A stretch of 64,000 nucleotides of DNA from Notospermus geniculatus. Taxonomy: Eukaryota; Nemertea; Pilidiophora; Heteronemertea; Lineidae. Shown piece by piece: positions 49,001 to 60,919 of this stretch (position 1 is the stretch's first letter; every line of letters starts with the position of its first letter). Under the pieces are notes generated by a model. That model was not told the DNA's origin. It did not search any database and saw only the letters and a program-made list of their open reading frames with translations. Location: assembly GCA_002633025.1 (NCBI GenBank), contig NMRB01001728.1, positions 55,105-119,104 on the forward strand, read 5' to 3'. The translations under genes were made by a program, and so were the position numbers.

Positions 49001-49702
49001 ACCCCTTAGACTTTGCCCAGTGACATTGACGCATGATTTCTTACTGCTTGTTCAACAACGTTCCAGACAGCAGCACACTAGGTGATATCGCAACCGAGCA
49101 AAATCGGCTGTTGACGCCAGGTGTGTGCTGGACAGCGATGCGTGGAATCATCTACCAGCGATGTTCGCCCAATGTCAACAATACCAAAGCCGATGTCGCT
49201 TAGTCTATAGTGGCTGGTGAGAAGATCAGTGGCGATAGATCGCTTCCGATATCGCCTGGTGTGCTGCTGACTTCAGGGAAAGGAAATTCTGAAAATTTCC
49301 AGCCCAGTTTAAAAGTTCATTGATGAAGTCTCTGTGTTGGGTATTTGCTTCTCCTTTCCTAACAGTTCACCAGGAGTTGCCTATCGAAAGAGTGTAGCAT
49401 AGACCGTTCTCAAACTGACCTAAACGACAAAGATCTGCGCACTTCCGCCGAAATCTCAACCACAACCTCGGTCTGGAACTGGATGACATGATGCAGACAA
49501 CCCCACGACAGTGACGTCAAAGACATTGGGTCATATGAATAGAGACTAGCAAATGCTTTTACTTGAATTTTGCAATACAAATGCACTATGCAGTGCTGTA
49601 CAAATCTGAAGTAAAAGCATTTGCTTGTCTTTATTCATATGACCCATTGCGTCAGACTCAACCATTGCTGAATCATGGATGGTGTCATGCCACCCGGTTT
49701 CA
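49001..49702. mobile_element. Insertion of about 0.7 kb, copy B only
   Basis: Copy A runs directly from TTGTCCCCAATTCCC into AGATCGAGGTTCTGG, whereas copy B has about 700 extra bases between these words. The extra sequence contains the MITE at 49524-49649. Its own ends are not clearly inverted, so its type is unknown. Confidence 0.65.
49524..49649. mobile_element. TCATATGAAT-ended MITE
   Basis: The ends CATTGGGTCATATGAAT and ATTCATATGACCCATTG are complements, with CTAGCAAATGCTTTTACTT just inside. The inner word is shared with 50948-51065, linking the two. Confidence 0.8.
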
Positions 49703-50947
49703 GATCGAGGTTCTGGTTGAGATTTCGGTGGAAGTGCGCAGATCTGCGAATTCAAGAATCATCTATATCTGCCAAATTCTCAATTCACTATTTTAAAAAT
49801 ATTACCCTCAGCTGGACAGGAAATGAACGTCACGATTATCTCATCAAAAATTGGCAAAACAGACCCTGTTCCATGTCATCGAATCAACTTAATTCATTTA
49901 GATGAGATAGAATAATGGGTGGGCTAATTACGCTAACGAAGATTTCTATATCAAAACCAGAATCAGATTGAAGCGGCCAAATCATACAAAATGGCCGAAC
50001 ATCCATCATCGCCGTGGCTACTAATTATTAACTTTATCGAAATAACATGATATTTCCTCTGGTGTAATTGAGTTTACTGGACCAGGCTACAGCATCGCCA
50101 TGATGGATCACAAGATGCTAATCCAATTCCAGAGGATATCTAGTGACACTACCCTCCATCATTGAAATTTAAACGATCCACGAGAGACCAACGGCCATTC
50201 GAACAATATCATCGCAATTATCAATCTATTTAATTTGGACCAATTTGGATGCGGCGTTTCAGACCAGCGTCCGCTGTTGCTGAGCTCTACCAATTCTGTC
50301 TCCCCAGCGTACCTCTGGCTAATTCTACCAGTATGCCGTAACCAAATTAACACATCAGAACTCATAATGGCAAATCTTAGTCCCGAGTTAAAAGTTTATG
50401 TTGGTCCACTCGGCGGGAATTAACTCCAAAATTCATCCCCAGCGATTCGCTAATTTGATTTAGATCTCACAGCGTCTCGTATTTAGATTTGTTGAAATGT
50501 TTCAACCAACAAATACAGATTTGATTTGCCGTAGAACTGATTTGCATCAAAACGTTGACAAATACGACTTTATGTTGAAAGATAACATCTTCAACTCTTG
50601 TCTCCTTCAACCAGGGATCAAGTTCCACATTTTAGCGAGGAGATTATTTCAAGTGTTTTGTTGAAAGTTGTATTGAAGTCATTCCTTGTCGTGTTGGAGA
50701 CGCTGAAAGCCTACTAGTACATGTAGTTTGCAGTGTGAGAGTTGCTCCGCCCCATCTCTACATGCTCAAGTGTTTCTTGGTGTCTCTAACAACCACCACT
50801 ACCACCGCTACCCACTATGTTACATACCCGTACAATGTGCTCAGAAACTGCTTCAGTTTGGGGAATCCCTGATGGGAACCTGCTGTGTGACTTGCTTGGT
50901 AAATGGCCCAAGTTGGTGTTTTTCAGGCATAAAGAGCCAGCGGTAAT

Positions 50948-51065
50948 GGCTGGTATTCATAAAAGTTAGCAAATGCTTTTACTTAAGATTTGCACAGCGA
51001 GGTCCAATGTAACTGCACTATAAAACTTGAAGTAAAGCATTTGCTAGCTTTTATGAATATCAGCC
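50948..51065. mobile_element. GGCTGGTATTCATAAAA-type MITE, copy B only
   Basis: The ends GGCTGGTATTCATAAAAG and CTTTTATGAATATCAGCC are near-complements. AAT flanks both sides, while copy A has an uninterrupted GATAATATCCC (near 40650). Confidence 0.8.
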
Positions 51066-51143
51066 AATATCCCATATAGCCCAGGCTGGATTTGAACCCG
51101 GGATCTGCTGCTTCCTTAGTGCACATAATAATCACTTGGCTAT

Positions 51144-51285
51144 CTGGGCCAACCCCACAGAATGTCCGATAGTGCTTTCGGTGCCTATTTATTTTATTAG
51201 CGGTTTAGTTAATGGGAAAATGCGTTATAACTAACTGCCGATAGGCGCCGGTAGCACTATCGGACTTTCTGTGTGGTCGGCCCTG
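51144..51285. mobile_element. GGGCCGACC-type MITE (counterpart of 40890)
   Basis: CTGGGCCAACCCCACAGAAT at the left and CTTTCTGTGTGGTCGGCCC at the right are the diverged inverted ends. An extra TATTTATTTTATT is seen inside compared with copy A. Confidence 0.8.
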
Positions 51286-51969
51286 GTCTCTTCTAATATT
51301 GTCTTTAGAGGCAATAAAGTCATCACAAGCACTTAACTCGGGGTTCAACTGTCACAGTCAGGTCTGAAATGAAGCTTATTATAATCAAATCAATATTATC
51401 ATAAAATCCTACACTAACTATGATTCACTCTACTAAATCATGGAATTATGAATTCTAGTGATGAATTATGAATGTAGTCTTACTCATCATAATGACTGCA
51501 TCAAATACGCCCCACCCTCGGTGATGTTTCAATGAGCCCGCAGAGTGTCAAACATCTAATAGTCATATCACTCCCCGGGAAGCGATGTAGTTCATGACTT
51601 TTCAATATTAACTATAAATTTGTTGAGAGTCTCGGCATTTTTTACGACGTCTGTATCAAATTACAACATCGTGTAACATGTGTTGAAATCTGTTCAAATG
51701 CTTTCAATTTTTATTTCCAATATTAAGTTTTCTGTATGAAATGCTGAGGCCTATAACGGACTCGGACAATCAGATCAGTGTAATGAATTTCCACGAGTAA
51801 TCATATTAATTTTATATTCTTCACCTTAGAAACTCGATTTCTATTTCATATTCAATTTTGTATTACCGGTACTTTAATGAAGTAAGAAATCAAATTGTGG
51901 TGGTACAGCTGGTGAAGTGAATAAGGATGTGTACAGATTAATAATCGGCATCGCCCAGGTGTCTGTACA

Positions 51970-52479
51970 NNNNNNNNNNNNNNNNNNNNNNNNNNNNNNN
52001 NNNNNNNNNNNNNNNNNNNNNNNNNNNNNNNNNNNNNNNNNNNNNNNNNNNNNNNNNNNNNNNNNNNNNNNNNNNNNNNNNNNNNNNNNNNNNNNNNNNN
52101 NNNNNNNNNNNNNNNNNNNNNNNNNNNNNNNNNNNNNNNNNNNNNNNNNNNNNNNNNNNNNNNNNNNNNNNNNNNNNNNNNNNNNNNNNNNNNNNNNNNN
52201 NNNNNNNNNNNNNNNNNNNNNNNNNNNNNNNNNNNNNNNNNNNNNNNNNNNNNNNNNNNNNNNNNNNNNNNNNNNNNNNNNNNNNNNNNNNNNNNNNNNN
52301 NNNNNNNNNNNNNNNNNNNNNNNNNNNNNNNNNNNNNNNNNNNNNNNNNNNNNNNNNNNNNNNNNNNNNNNNNNNNNNNNNNNNNNNNNNNNNNNNNNNN
52401 NNNNNNNNNNNNNNNNNNNNNNNNNNNNNNNNNNNNNNNNNNNNNNNNNNNNNNNNNNNNNNNNNNNNNNNNNNNNNNN
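51970..52479. other. Assembly gap of 510 N
   Basis: This is a run of 510 undetermined bases. The matching interval of copy A (about 41652-42798) is about 1.15 kb, so the gap length is probably nominal or copy B is shorter here. Confidence 0.95.
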
Positions 52480-53220
52480 AACTGGGGTGGGAGTTTGGGT
52501 TTTGAGCTTGCGACTTAAAACATCATTTTGTTCATGATTATTGTGATACAAGAATTTGAAAAACGACAATCATTGAGAGTCAATAATGAGACAAATGTTG
52601 GCTGTTATTCCTGAGAGAAATATCCTCCTGGGTTCACGTTCCCAGGAAGTCAGTCAACCGTGACATAAACGGCCTGTGATACTGGTGATGTCCCTGGGAA
52701 TAAAACATGGAAAGCGCCAGAAAAAGACAGTCAGAAAATTGTGTTAAATGGCGTAATAAATGTGTGGTGTTATGTGAAGCAGAAGAGTGGTCAAGTGGTC
52801 AAAACCCACCTGCAATCCAAGCCAATCTACGTAATCACCAGGCAGTCAAATAACGCACATAAATCGGACAATACTGTATCGTCTGCTTCATAACAATGAC
52901 GCTAATTACGACAACAATGACGGGTGTCCGCCATTGTCATGTGACTGATAACATCCTAGGTGATAGTTAAGCGAGTTATAGCGATGTTCAGAGACCAATT
53001 GTCTGATATCATTCTCCTATCAACGTGAAAACACACGTGCTCCGCTCGGGTCTTTTCCCCGATTGATGTGTTGGATGACACTCTAACGTTAATTAAGTAG
53101 GTTTGTAATTAGTTTGGAGAGAATAAAGACATCTTGGGATGAGCTGATGAGAGGGAGACATCTTCATGTTAATCCACCGCGATTTTCCATAAAATGGCTG
53201 CTTTTCAATCTGCTTACAAT

Positions 53221-54390
53221 CCCCATACAAAAAGTAACCGGGATCCCGCCGGGATCCCAGCTGGGATCCCGCCGGGATCCCACCTGGGATCCCGGTGGGA
53301 TCCCACCGGGAATTTTAGGCGGGATTTTTGGGCGGGATAAAAGCGGGATCCCAGTTATAAGACCGGGATCCCGGTGGGATGAGCCTGGGATCCCGGTGGG
53401 ATGAGACCGGGATCCCGGCGGGATGAGACCGGGATCCCGGCGGGATGAGACCGGGATCCCGGCGGGATGAGACCGGGATCCCGGTGGGATGAGACCGGGA
53501 TCCCGGTGGATCGAGACTGGGATGCCGGTAGGGTGGGATAGGCCTAGGCCAAATAATTTTTTTTTTAAATCTGCAATTTTGGAGCCTGGGCAGAGTGCAT
53601 CACATAGGCCTAAATACAGGCTCATATTGTGTAGCATTGTTGAGGAGTTTTGTGTAGGCCTTAGGCCTGTTGCAGATTTTAAAACATGCTGTATATCAGT
53701 AGGGGCCTAATGTACATATACATTCACTGTACATTCAGTGTTTGTTATTAGGCCTTTGTGGGGAAAAATGGCCTACATTGGCCAGGTATCTAGGCCTAGG
53801 CCTAGCTACATGGCCTATTTGCCATGTAGGTAGACCTAGATACCTGTCAAGGTCTGCCATTTTTCCCAGAAGGTAGGCCTAATAAAAAAACACTGAATGT
53901 ACATTGAATGTACACCACTGATATACTGCATGTTTTAAAACCTGCAATTACACAAAACTTCCATGAAAAGAAGGGCCTAGGCCTAGTCTGCAATACCTAC
54001 CAATCACAGTCATTCTTCCCTTCCACTTTACAAGGACAGATTCAGGGACAGGCCCCCTAATCAGTTGGAAATTGGACAGAAACCCAGAGCTACAATGCAG
54101 CAACAGAACTCAAAATTTGAAAATGGAGGGAAAATGAAAACGAGGCTCCTTTGTTCCAAACCGGGATCCCGGCGGGATCCCAGTTAGACTGGGATCCCGG
54201 CGGGATCCCAGTTAGACTGGGATCCCGGCGGGATCCCGCTAGTTACACTGGGATCCCGGCGGGATCCCACTTTCACTTGATTACAGCCAACTGGGATCCC
54301 GGCGGGATGTCTGAATCCCACCGGGATATGCATATCCCACCGGGATCCCACCGGGATCCCGGTTTTATCCCAGTTACTTTTTCTATGGGG
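53221..54390. mobile_element. 1.17-kb foldback element with GGGATCCC-repeat arms
   Basis: The element begins CCCCATACAAAAAGTAAC and ends GTTACTTTTTCTATGGGG. Next to each end is an array of GGGATCCCGGCGGGAT-type repeats (53241-53530 and 54161-54365). The interior is also inverted: AGGCCTAATGTACAT/ACATTCAGTG-type words at 53700-53800 pair with 53880-53960 around a centre near 53815. Copy A is uninterrupted (near 43548), and AT may be the duplicated target. Open frames across the arrays are repeat translations, not genes. Confidence 0.85.
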
Positions 54391-54641
54391 ATGTCCAGTG
54401 ATTGATTGCTGTACAAATTATGCTGATTTTTGTGCAGTTGTGGCCCAAACTCTGTATAGCCAGCAAATTCAGTTTGGTGAAGGCGACTGATTGAAGGGTG
54501 GGTGCTGCAGTTGTACTGGGCATCTGGGTCCAGGTAATTAGGGACCAATACTGGTCAATATTTTGTTCTCCAAAACATGTCATGTGATGATCAGGTACAT
54601 GTAAATGCAGAATAATGAGCTGTTCCTTTGGAAGTCCTCAT

Positions 54642-55189
54642 GTAAGCGATTTCCTAGTTACAATTATAGACTGGTACCCGGTCTCTCGACACACGCTCAG
54701 ACCTCCTTTGGGTCAGAGGTCAGTCGGTATAAACAGAACCGCGTGGACGTACATTTAGGATCTACACACAACGAAACGCAAACCACGCCATTTTCAAAGT
54801 CATTTTGCACAATAATCTTTGCCATCTTCTAAAGCATACTTCGATGCAAGACCATCGGCGTCCAACGTGAGATCAAATCTGGACGCCGACTTTGCGGAAT
54901 TGATTCAGAGTCCAGCGTACTTTAGCGACGGCGACCCGTTATGAAATGACTCAAGTAATTACAGCCTCGCGATCGGACGCCGACCAAATCGCATGACGGG
55001 GTCGGCGTCGAACGCAAGATCGTGCGTCGGTCACCGGCGATGGTCGTGCGTCGAAGTATAAATTAGGCTTTACTTTTTCTGTGTGGTCATTTCATGGTGT
55101 TCATCGAAGTGCGGCCACTGTTTATACCGCTTGACCTCTGACCGCGCTGGGGTCTGGGCATGCGCAGTTGTAACTACGAAATCGCTTAT
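54642..55189. mobile_element. TIR element of about 550 bp, copy B only
   Basis: The left end GTAAGCGATTTCCTAGTTAC and right end GTAACTACGAAATCGCTTAT are near-complements. Further inside, GGTCAGAGGTCAGTCGGTAT pairs with ATACCGCTTGACCTCTGACC. A nested palindromic part around 54850-55060 repeats GACGCCGAC-type words. Confidence 0.75.
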
Positions 55190-55571
55190 ACTCGGAGATT
55201 ACTTACCCAGAGATTGAGTTTTCAACATTGAAGCTTACCTTTTCCAATAGATGGCACTCATTTTTCGCTGTTCGTAACAATCATCTTTCTCTGGTACTCG
55301 GGGGAAATACAAAATAATACAAAATACAAAACTAGGATATTTCGTGACATTTTCATGCCAGATGTAGCGAAATCAAAAAAATAAGACCAACTGTGGACAT
55401 ATGAAAAAGTATTCCCTTAATCATAGGTCAATACCGGTATGTATCAATTTATTATTTTCATTCAATATTAGATAAAAATAAAAATAATTAAAAAACATTT
55501 AAAATATTTTCCTGAATTCTGAGCAGGAAGTGATTCAGCGAGTCACAGTTTCATTTATTGTTAAATGAGAA

Positions 55572-56200
55572 GCAAATTGAGTTTGGTTGTTCACAACCAG
55601 CCCGTATGAAACCAAACCCACATCACCTGAAGTTTGGGGTTTTTTAGGCTTTTTTTCAAAATTTAAATACATCTCTTTAAACATCTGGGAACCTATATTG
55701 TGGAGACCGACAGTTTTAGCTAAAAAATTTACCAATACGTGCCACGTTGTGTGCTTAATTGCCTCATTGATACATTAGCATTGGGAATTTAATACAGATC
55801 TAGCAATAGTTGTATGGATGGTTCTACCCCATTTGCCACTCTCCCTCCTGTGTCAAAGGTCAAGGTGGTAGCCCTCCCTCCTGTGTCAAAGGTCAAGGTN
55901 GCAAATTGACTTTGGTTGTTCACAACCAGCCCGTATGAAACCAAACCCACATCACCTGAAGTTTTAGGTTTTTTAGGCTTTTTTCAAAATTTAAATACAT
56001 CTCTTTAAACATCTGGGAACCTATATTGTGGAGACCGACAGTTTTAGCTAAAAAATTTACCAATACGTGCCACGTTGTGTGCTTAATTGCCTCATTGATA
56101 CATTAGCATTGGGAATTTAATACAGATCTAGCAATAGTTGTATGGATGGTTCTACCCCATTTGCCACTCTCCCTCCTGTGTCAAGGTCAAGGTGGTAGCC
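55572..56200. repeat. Direct repeat across an isolated n
   Basis: 55572-55899 and 55901 onward are the same sequence written twice, with a single n at 55900 between them. The second writing matches copy A (44364-44535) exactly where it differs from the first (three sites by eye). This is what an unresolved overlap between two contigs from different haplotypes looks like. Confidence 0.8.
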
Positions 56201-56575
56201 ACTCCAAGGAGGTAGCCTCCCCACCTGTGTCAAAGGTCAAGGTGGTAGCCATCCCTCCTGTGCCAAAGGTCAAGGTGGTAGCCATCCCTCCTGTGCCAAA
56301 GGTCAAGGTGGTAGCCCCTTCCTCCTGTGTCAAAGGTCAAGGTGATAGCCCCTCCTGTGTCAAAGGTCAAGGTTGTGGCCCCTCCCTCCTGTGCCAAAGG
56401 TCAAGGTGGTAGCCCTTCCTCCTGTGCCAAAGGTCAAGGTGGTATCTCTCCCTCCTGTGTCAAAGGTCAAGGTGGTAGCCCTCCCTCCTGTGTCAAAGGT
56501 CAAGGTGGTATCTCTCCCTCCTGTGTTAAAGGTCAAGGTGGTAGCCACGCCCTTCTGTGTCAAAGTTTCCGATTG
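56150..56575. repeat. 34-bp minisatellite with AAAGGTCAAGGT
   Basis: About twelve units of roughly 34 bases contain CCTCCTGTGTCAAAGGTCAA followed by GGTGGTAGCC. A few units read TGTGCC instead of TGTGTC. A truncated copy of the array (55845-55899) precedes the n. Each unit contains the AGGTCA word recognised as a half-site by many nuclear receptors; function is not implied. Confidence 0.85.
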
Positions 56576-56599
56576 TGTTGTCTCATTTATTCCATTTCC

Positions 56600-57405
56600 A
56601 TAATATAGCAACATGCCGCCTTGACTGAAAATAACAAGTACGATATTAGTGTGGATTCCAAATCAGTCGACACTCCCTCCTGGAGCCCAGGTTAAGCTGA
56701 CCGCCACCGGCAATAACACCAGAAAAAAATGCTCCTGTTCTTGAGATCAAGATGTGCACCACATTTCTTGAGACAACAATGTAATACATAGAAAGAGCTA
56801 TCGTGTCAGCTAGGCTCCCAAAGGGAACCACCTCATTTCTAACCGTGATTAACTTTGCCACGATCCGCGCGAAAACTCTCTAAATGACACAAATAGCTAG
56901 CGAGATTGCCAATCAAGAGGCCGGGTCGGTGCGATGAACGCCAAAAACTCATTTGAAAAACTCTCAATTCCGAGTAATCAGTGGTTAGTGGTGGAAAAAA
57001 CGTCGGAAAAGCGTGACGCTATTTTGTGGAGGTGAATAATGAGACTTGTGTTATTCTTGGCGGAGATGACAAAATGTAGCCAAATGTCATGTCAGCTTTG
57101 ATAAACGTGTCTTTTCAAAGTCGTGATCTTTTTCGACAGCAGTTTCGTTATTTTCAAGATTTGATTTTATTGCTTTGAATTTCGATTGCATTTGTTAATT
57201 TCAAGTAAATTCTTGCCATCAGTTTTAATGCTATGGATATTGGACAATTTTCTTAGAAATTGTTGGTAGAAAATTGCAAATTTTATTTCATAAAGTCGAT
57301 TCCTGAATTGGTGGAGGGAGATAGTGGGTGACTGGTGGTGTCTGAAAGATGGAAAAATATAAACTGTTTCTGCCATTGAATTCAAACCTGTGTTGTATTT
57401 GTATC
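56600..57405. other. Non-coding interval
   Basis: I see no exon, RNA gene or repeat family here beyond simple AT-rich sequence. Confidence 0.4.
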
Positions 57406-57645
57406 TTTCAATCAGGGCCGAAGCCATAGCATGGAAGAGGTCATCTCAAGCTACTCATGTTCCTCACTTGGATGGGGTCTTTTACTTGCCCTTGCAAAGG
57501 CACAAGGTGTAAGGTACCACAGCTTACTGTCCCACGCGATGGACGTGAAGAGCCAGGGATGATTAATCCCATATGGCCCGGGATTCAAACCCGGGACCTG
57601 CCGCTTAGCGGAGACATGATAACCACATAGCTACATGTATCAGGG
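57405..57645 (-). mobile_element. tRNA-derived SINE, reverse orientation
   Basis: The minus strand gives GTAGCTATGTGGTTATCATG, GGTTTGAATCCCGGGCC and the full body with AAAAGACCCCATCCAAGTGA, ending in an ATACAAATACAA tail. Confidence 0.85.
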
Positions 57646-57649
57646 GTCT

Positions 57650-58730
57650 ATAGTTCAAACCTGTATTGCATCTGGGGGTTCTTGACCTAATTGACGTGAA
57701 ACCCTTTTGACATTGATGAATCAGCCCTTTACTTGCGATCTCTCCTCATTTACCTGCTGTCTCGTCCCCCTCCCCACTCCAATCAGGGTCCAATTACTAA
57801 ATCTCGTTAAAGGACTGGTAATTAGCTTTAATTGCATTAAAGTTTAATCAAAATTAAATGGCGCGTTGGCGTGACCGAATCAAATACTTGTCATGTTTGC
57901 TGGGTGATCAATCTTGACTGGTTGAGTGTCACGTGAGGTGCACCAGGTCAGACTAGGCAAAGTTAAACATGTTAAAAGGGAAACAACCATGTGTTTTGCA
58001 CGGGTACTAGAATTTACGGTGTCCTTCCCCTACAGGGCTTGTGGTAACCCCTGAAAGGTGCATCTTTTTACCCCCCCCCTCCCCAAAAAAACGACCCTTG
58101 CAAATTCGGAAATCTTGTTCACCAAATCGCCATTTTTTGAGGGGTCCAGTAAGAGCCCTGCCCTACATGATTATAGCATACAGTTTAACACTGTATCTTT
58201 TTAAATTGGTTCAGAAGTGTCCAAATTAGGTAGTGACAAACTGTCAGTTCCTGAACCAAGTGCATCTAGTTTCATGATCTGAGTCCAGGTGGCAGCACTA
58301 GTTTTAATCCTTGGTTTCCATCACTCGGTCAACTGAATCGGGAAAACTTTGACTTGTGGAATTGTTTGGAGGGAAGCTGGCTTGAAATTGAATCCACGAT
58401 GTCTGACGTACCAGCCATGGTTAGCTGCACTACACCACATCTCAGAATCCTATCTGTGGCCGAGATTAATGCCTGTTATTCACACCAAATCTGAAATCAA
58501 CATGCCCTCCTAGATTGGCCATAAACCTTAACCTGTCTACATCGTTGTAATTAAAGTGGTTAAGGTTGTGATTAAATTATAGCGTGATATTGTGGCAAGA
58601 AATGTACAGGTCTGATCTTCTAACTCTGATTCAAGTCTGCTGAATTACATGCTCTATCAGAATGCAATGAACTCGACTGGTGGAGTTTCATGCTGCATTT
58701 GAGCCAAGGCCCGACTAATAAAATACCCCT
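57650..58730. other. Non-coding interval
   Basis: No gene is supported. A run of C and A at 58071-58090 is simple sequence. Confidence 0.4.
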
Positions 58731-58731
58731 C

Positions 58732-58902
58732 CACGGGTGGATCCACGATTTCGGAGAAAAGGGGGTGCACTGTGCTAGAAACATTGAAATCTGTGGTGAA
58801 TTTCAATGATTTGCTCCAAATTTCAGAATTTCACAGTCAACTTTACAGATTTGTTGGCCGAAAGGGTGCGCGTGCTGAGTGCGCCCCCTGGATCCGCGCC
58901 TG
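58732..58902 (-). mobile_element. GGATCC-ended repeat, member 2
   Basis: This is the reverse orientation of the element at 47937. It carries the complement of CCAACAAATCTGTAAA and ends GGATCC at both sides (GGTGGATCCAC and CTGGATCCGCGCC). Confidence 0.8.
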
Positions 58903-58974
58903 CTTTCGGCTGTCAGGGTGGCACAGTGGCCTTTAGCTAAGTGGCCTTGAAAAGGCTTTGAATTTACGTGTAGA

Positions 58975-59095
58975 GCGAAATATACTAAATATCAACATTT
59001 TAGACCAAACTGTAGGTTGTCAGTTGCTAGCGCCACCTGTGATGAAGTAACCGCACTGATATGAGCCCAATAGTAGCTGCCTACCTATAGGGTCC
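58975..59095 (+). repeat. Interspersed repeat, member 3
   Basis: This contains GTAGGTTGTCAGTTGCTAGC and GCCACCTGTGATGAA, as at 12795 and 26413. Confidence 0.7.
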
Positions 59096-59959
59096 TCTAG
59101 CTTAGCAAATGATTTGCAGTGAAATATGTCATTTGGCCATTGTTTCAGGACATCAATACATATAAAAGAATCAATATAAATAAGAAAATAGCTTTGTTGT
59201 TAACTTTCAGAGAACCAGTAGGCTTCCTTCATAACAAATCACGGTGTTATCATTATTATTGATTCAATTATTTCTGGTGGTCATTTATTGTTTCCAGTTT
59301 CCTGTGAGCTGTTAGAAAAGATCAATAAGCTATGATCAGCGATTGAAAACTTTTTAAGGAAATTGTTCATTTACGATACCTGCAACTGGGATTCGACATC
59401 TTGTGAACGAAATCTGTGTGATATCTCGGCTTCAACAGATGTCACAGTTGTCCTATTAAAGGAGCATGGTATTGGATCTCTAATCCATCATTTGACTGCC
59501 GACGTAGAGGGAGCCACCTAGTGGCAGCAAAACAGACTACAAAAATGCATTACAATCAGGTCAATTCGCTGACAACGTAGTTAGTCCCTGGGTTGGAGAG
59601 TGGCGCGGTCAGGCGCCGGCTGTCGACAAAAAGTGGCAACACTGGTGTCCTTTTGATAGCTATCATGCGATCTGCATGTTGATGATTCGATCTGAAGCAC
59701 CATGGATCCGTTAAACTTCTTGATATTGGCGAGTTCAGAATCTCTCTCTCAATGGAATAAGGAACATGAAATAGAAACGGGTTTCTAAGGTGAAAGACAT
59801 CGCTTCCTACCAGAATCGAACCCATGGAATAAGGGATGCCTAGCTGCTACTCTCAAAACCCAGGAGTGTCCCTTGTTTTGTGAATGAATTCTGTTCTTCA
59901 TCCACATCTTGTCTGTCGCTTGAAATTTATGATACACAAGTTCTTCAGATCTTACATTC

Positions 59960-60165
59960 TTAAGCCTGTTGCACACTGGAGCTATCTACTGAGCAAAAAG
60001 TCCTTCGAGACCATTTGCTCAGCAGATAGCTCATTGAGAAACGTGCACACTGGAGCTTTCTGCCTTGTGAGGCAAAAAACTCACCGAAATTATGCGCACA
60101 TGCGAGCTATTGGCTGAGCAAATGGTCTCGAATAACTTTTTGCTCAGCAGATAGCTCCCATTTGC
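59960..60165. mobile_element. Foldback element with GCTCAGCAGATAGCTC arms
   Basis: GAGCTATCTACTGAGCAAAA and its complement GCTCAGCAGATAGCTC recur in two nested inverted pairs, with TCGAGACCATTTGCTCAG facing CTGAGCAAATGGTCTCGA. The whole segment can fold into a cruciform. Confidence 0.75.
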
Positions 60166-60755
60166 GGCATGCTTTAGTCTGTATGAGTTGAGGCAATGGT
60201 CTTTGGCTCTAAGGTTTTTTCTTGTGGTCTCAAAATAGGAGCAGTCAGCCGTGCATATTGCCAACAGATGGCAGCAAAGTCTTAGCGGACCAATGTACAG
60301 GAAAATCTACGTGATCGCTGCTCGATGAATAATGACTGAGTCCGCTAGATGCATTGAATTGGGCCGTAGTGACACCTAGTGGTCAACTCGCTGACAGCTC
60401 CTATTGTCCTACCTTTTCAATTCGTGACTGGACTAATTGGAGTGATCAGCAAGGTCAGTACGGAGAGTACAATTATATGTAGCCCTATATATCATGCTGC
60501 ATTAGACAAAATTTTAAAAGTAGGAACCTGAACTGAAGTCTTTCACATGGAAAATCCCTTGGCAAGCTGTATTGCCCTCGATGACTAAAATCACAAAATG
60601 ATACAGATTGGTCATCAAGGATGCTGTACTAATGCCCTGGGCAAAAGCGGAATTTCGCCATAAATCGAAACGCCTTGCGATAAAGAAGGTGATTTTATGC
60701 ACAATATACTTGTAGTGAATGATCAGTATGTGATATGTGTACCGGTACACACAAG

Positions 60756-60913
60756 CAGGCACGGATCCAGGGGGCGCACCTGGCGCATGCCCCCTTTCGG
60801 CCAACAAATCTGTAAAATTGACCGTGAAATTCTGAAATTTGGAGCAAATCAGATTTCAATGTTTCCAGCATAGTGCACCCCCTCTTTTCCAAAACTGTGG
60901 ATCCGCCCCTGGC
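60756..60913 (+). mobile_element. GGATCC-ended repeat, member 3
   Basis: It begins CAGGCACGGATCCAGG, contains CCAACAAATCTGTAAAATTG and ends GTGGATCCGCCCCTGG. Confidence 0.8.
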
Positions 60914-60919
60914 AAGCAA

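Larger units (their letters stand above)
44633..55741 (+). repeat. Large duplication unit 2, copy B
   Basis: This is the counterpart of 34113-44535. Insertions found only here are at 47937-48106, about 49001-49702, 50948-51065, 53221-54390 and 54642-55189. A 510-base run of N replaces most of the interval equivalent to 41652-42798. About 100 bases at 44536-44632 separate the two copies. Confidence 0.88.

Noticed and set aside
51874-52569. Long frames across the N run
   Set aside because: Almost all codons are undetermined; the frames exist only because N contains no stop.
53114-53637. Pro/Gly/Asp/Arg-rich frames on both strands
   Set aside because: These are translations of the GGGATCCC repeat arms of the foldback element, open on both strands for compositional reasons.
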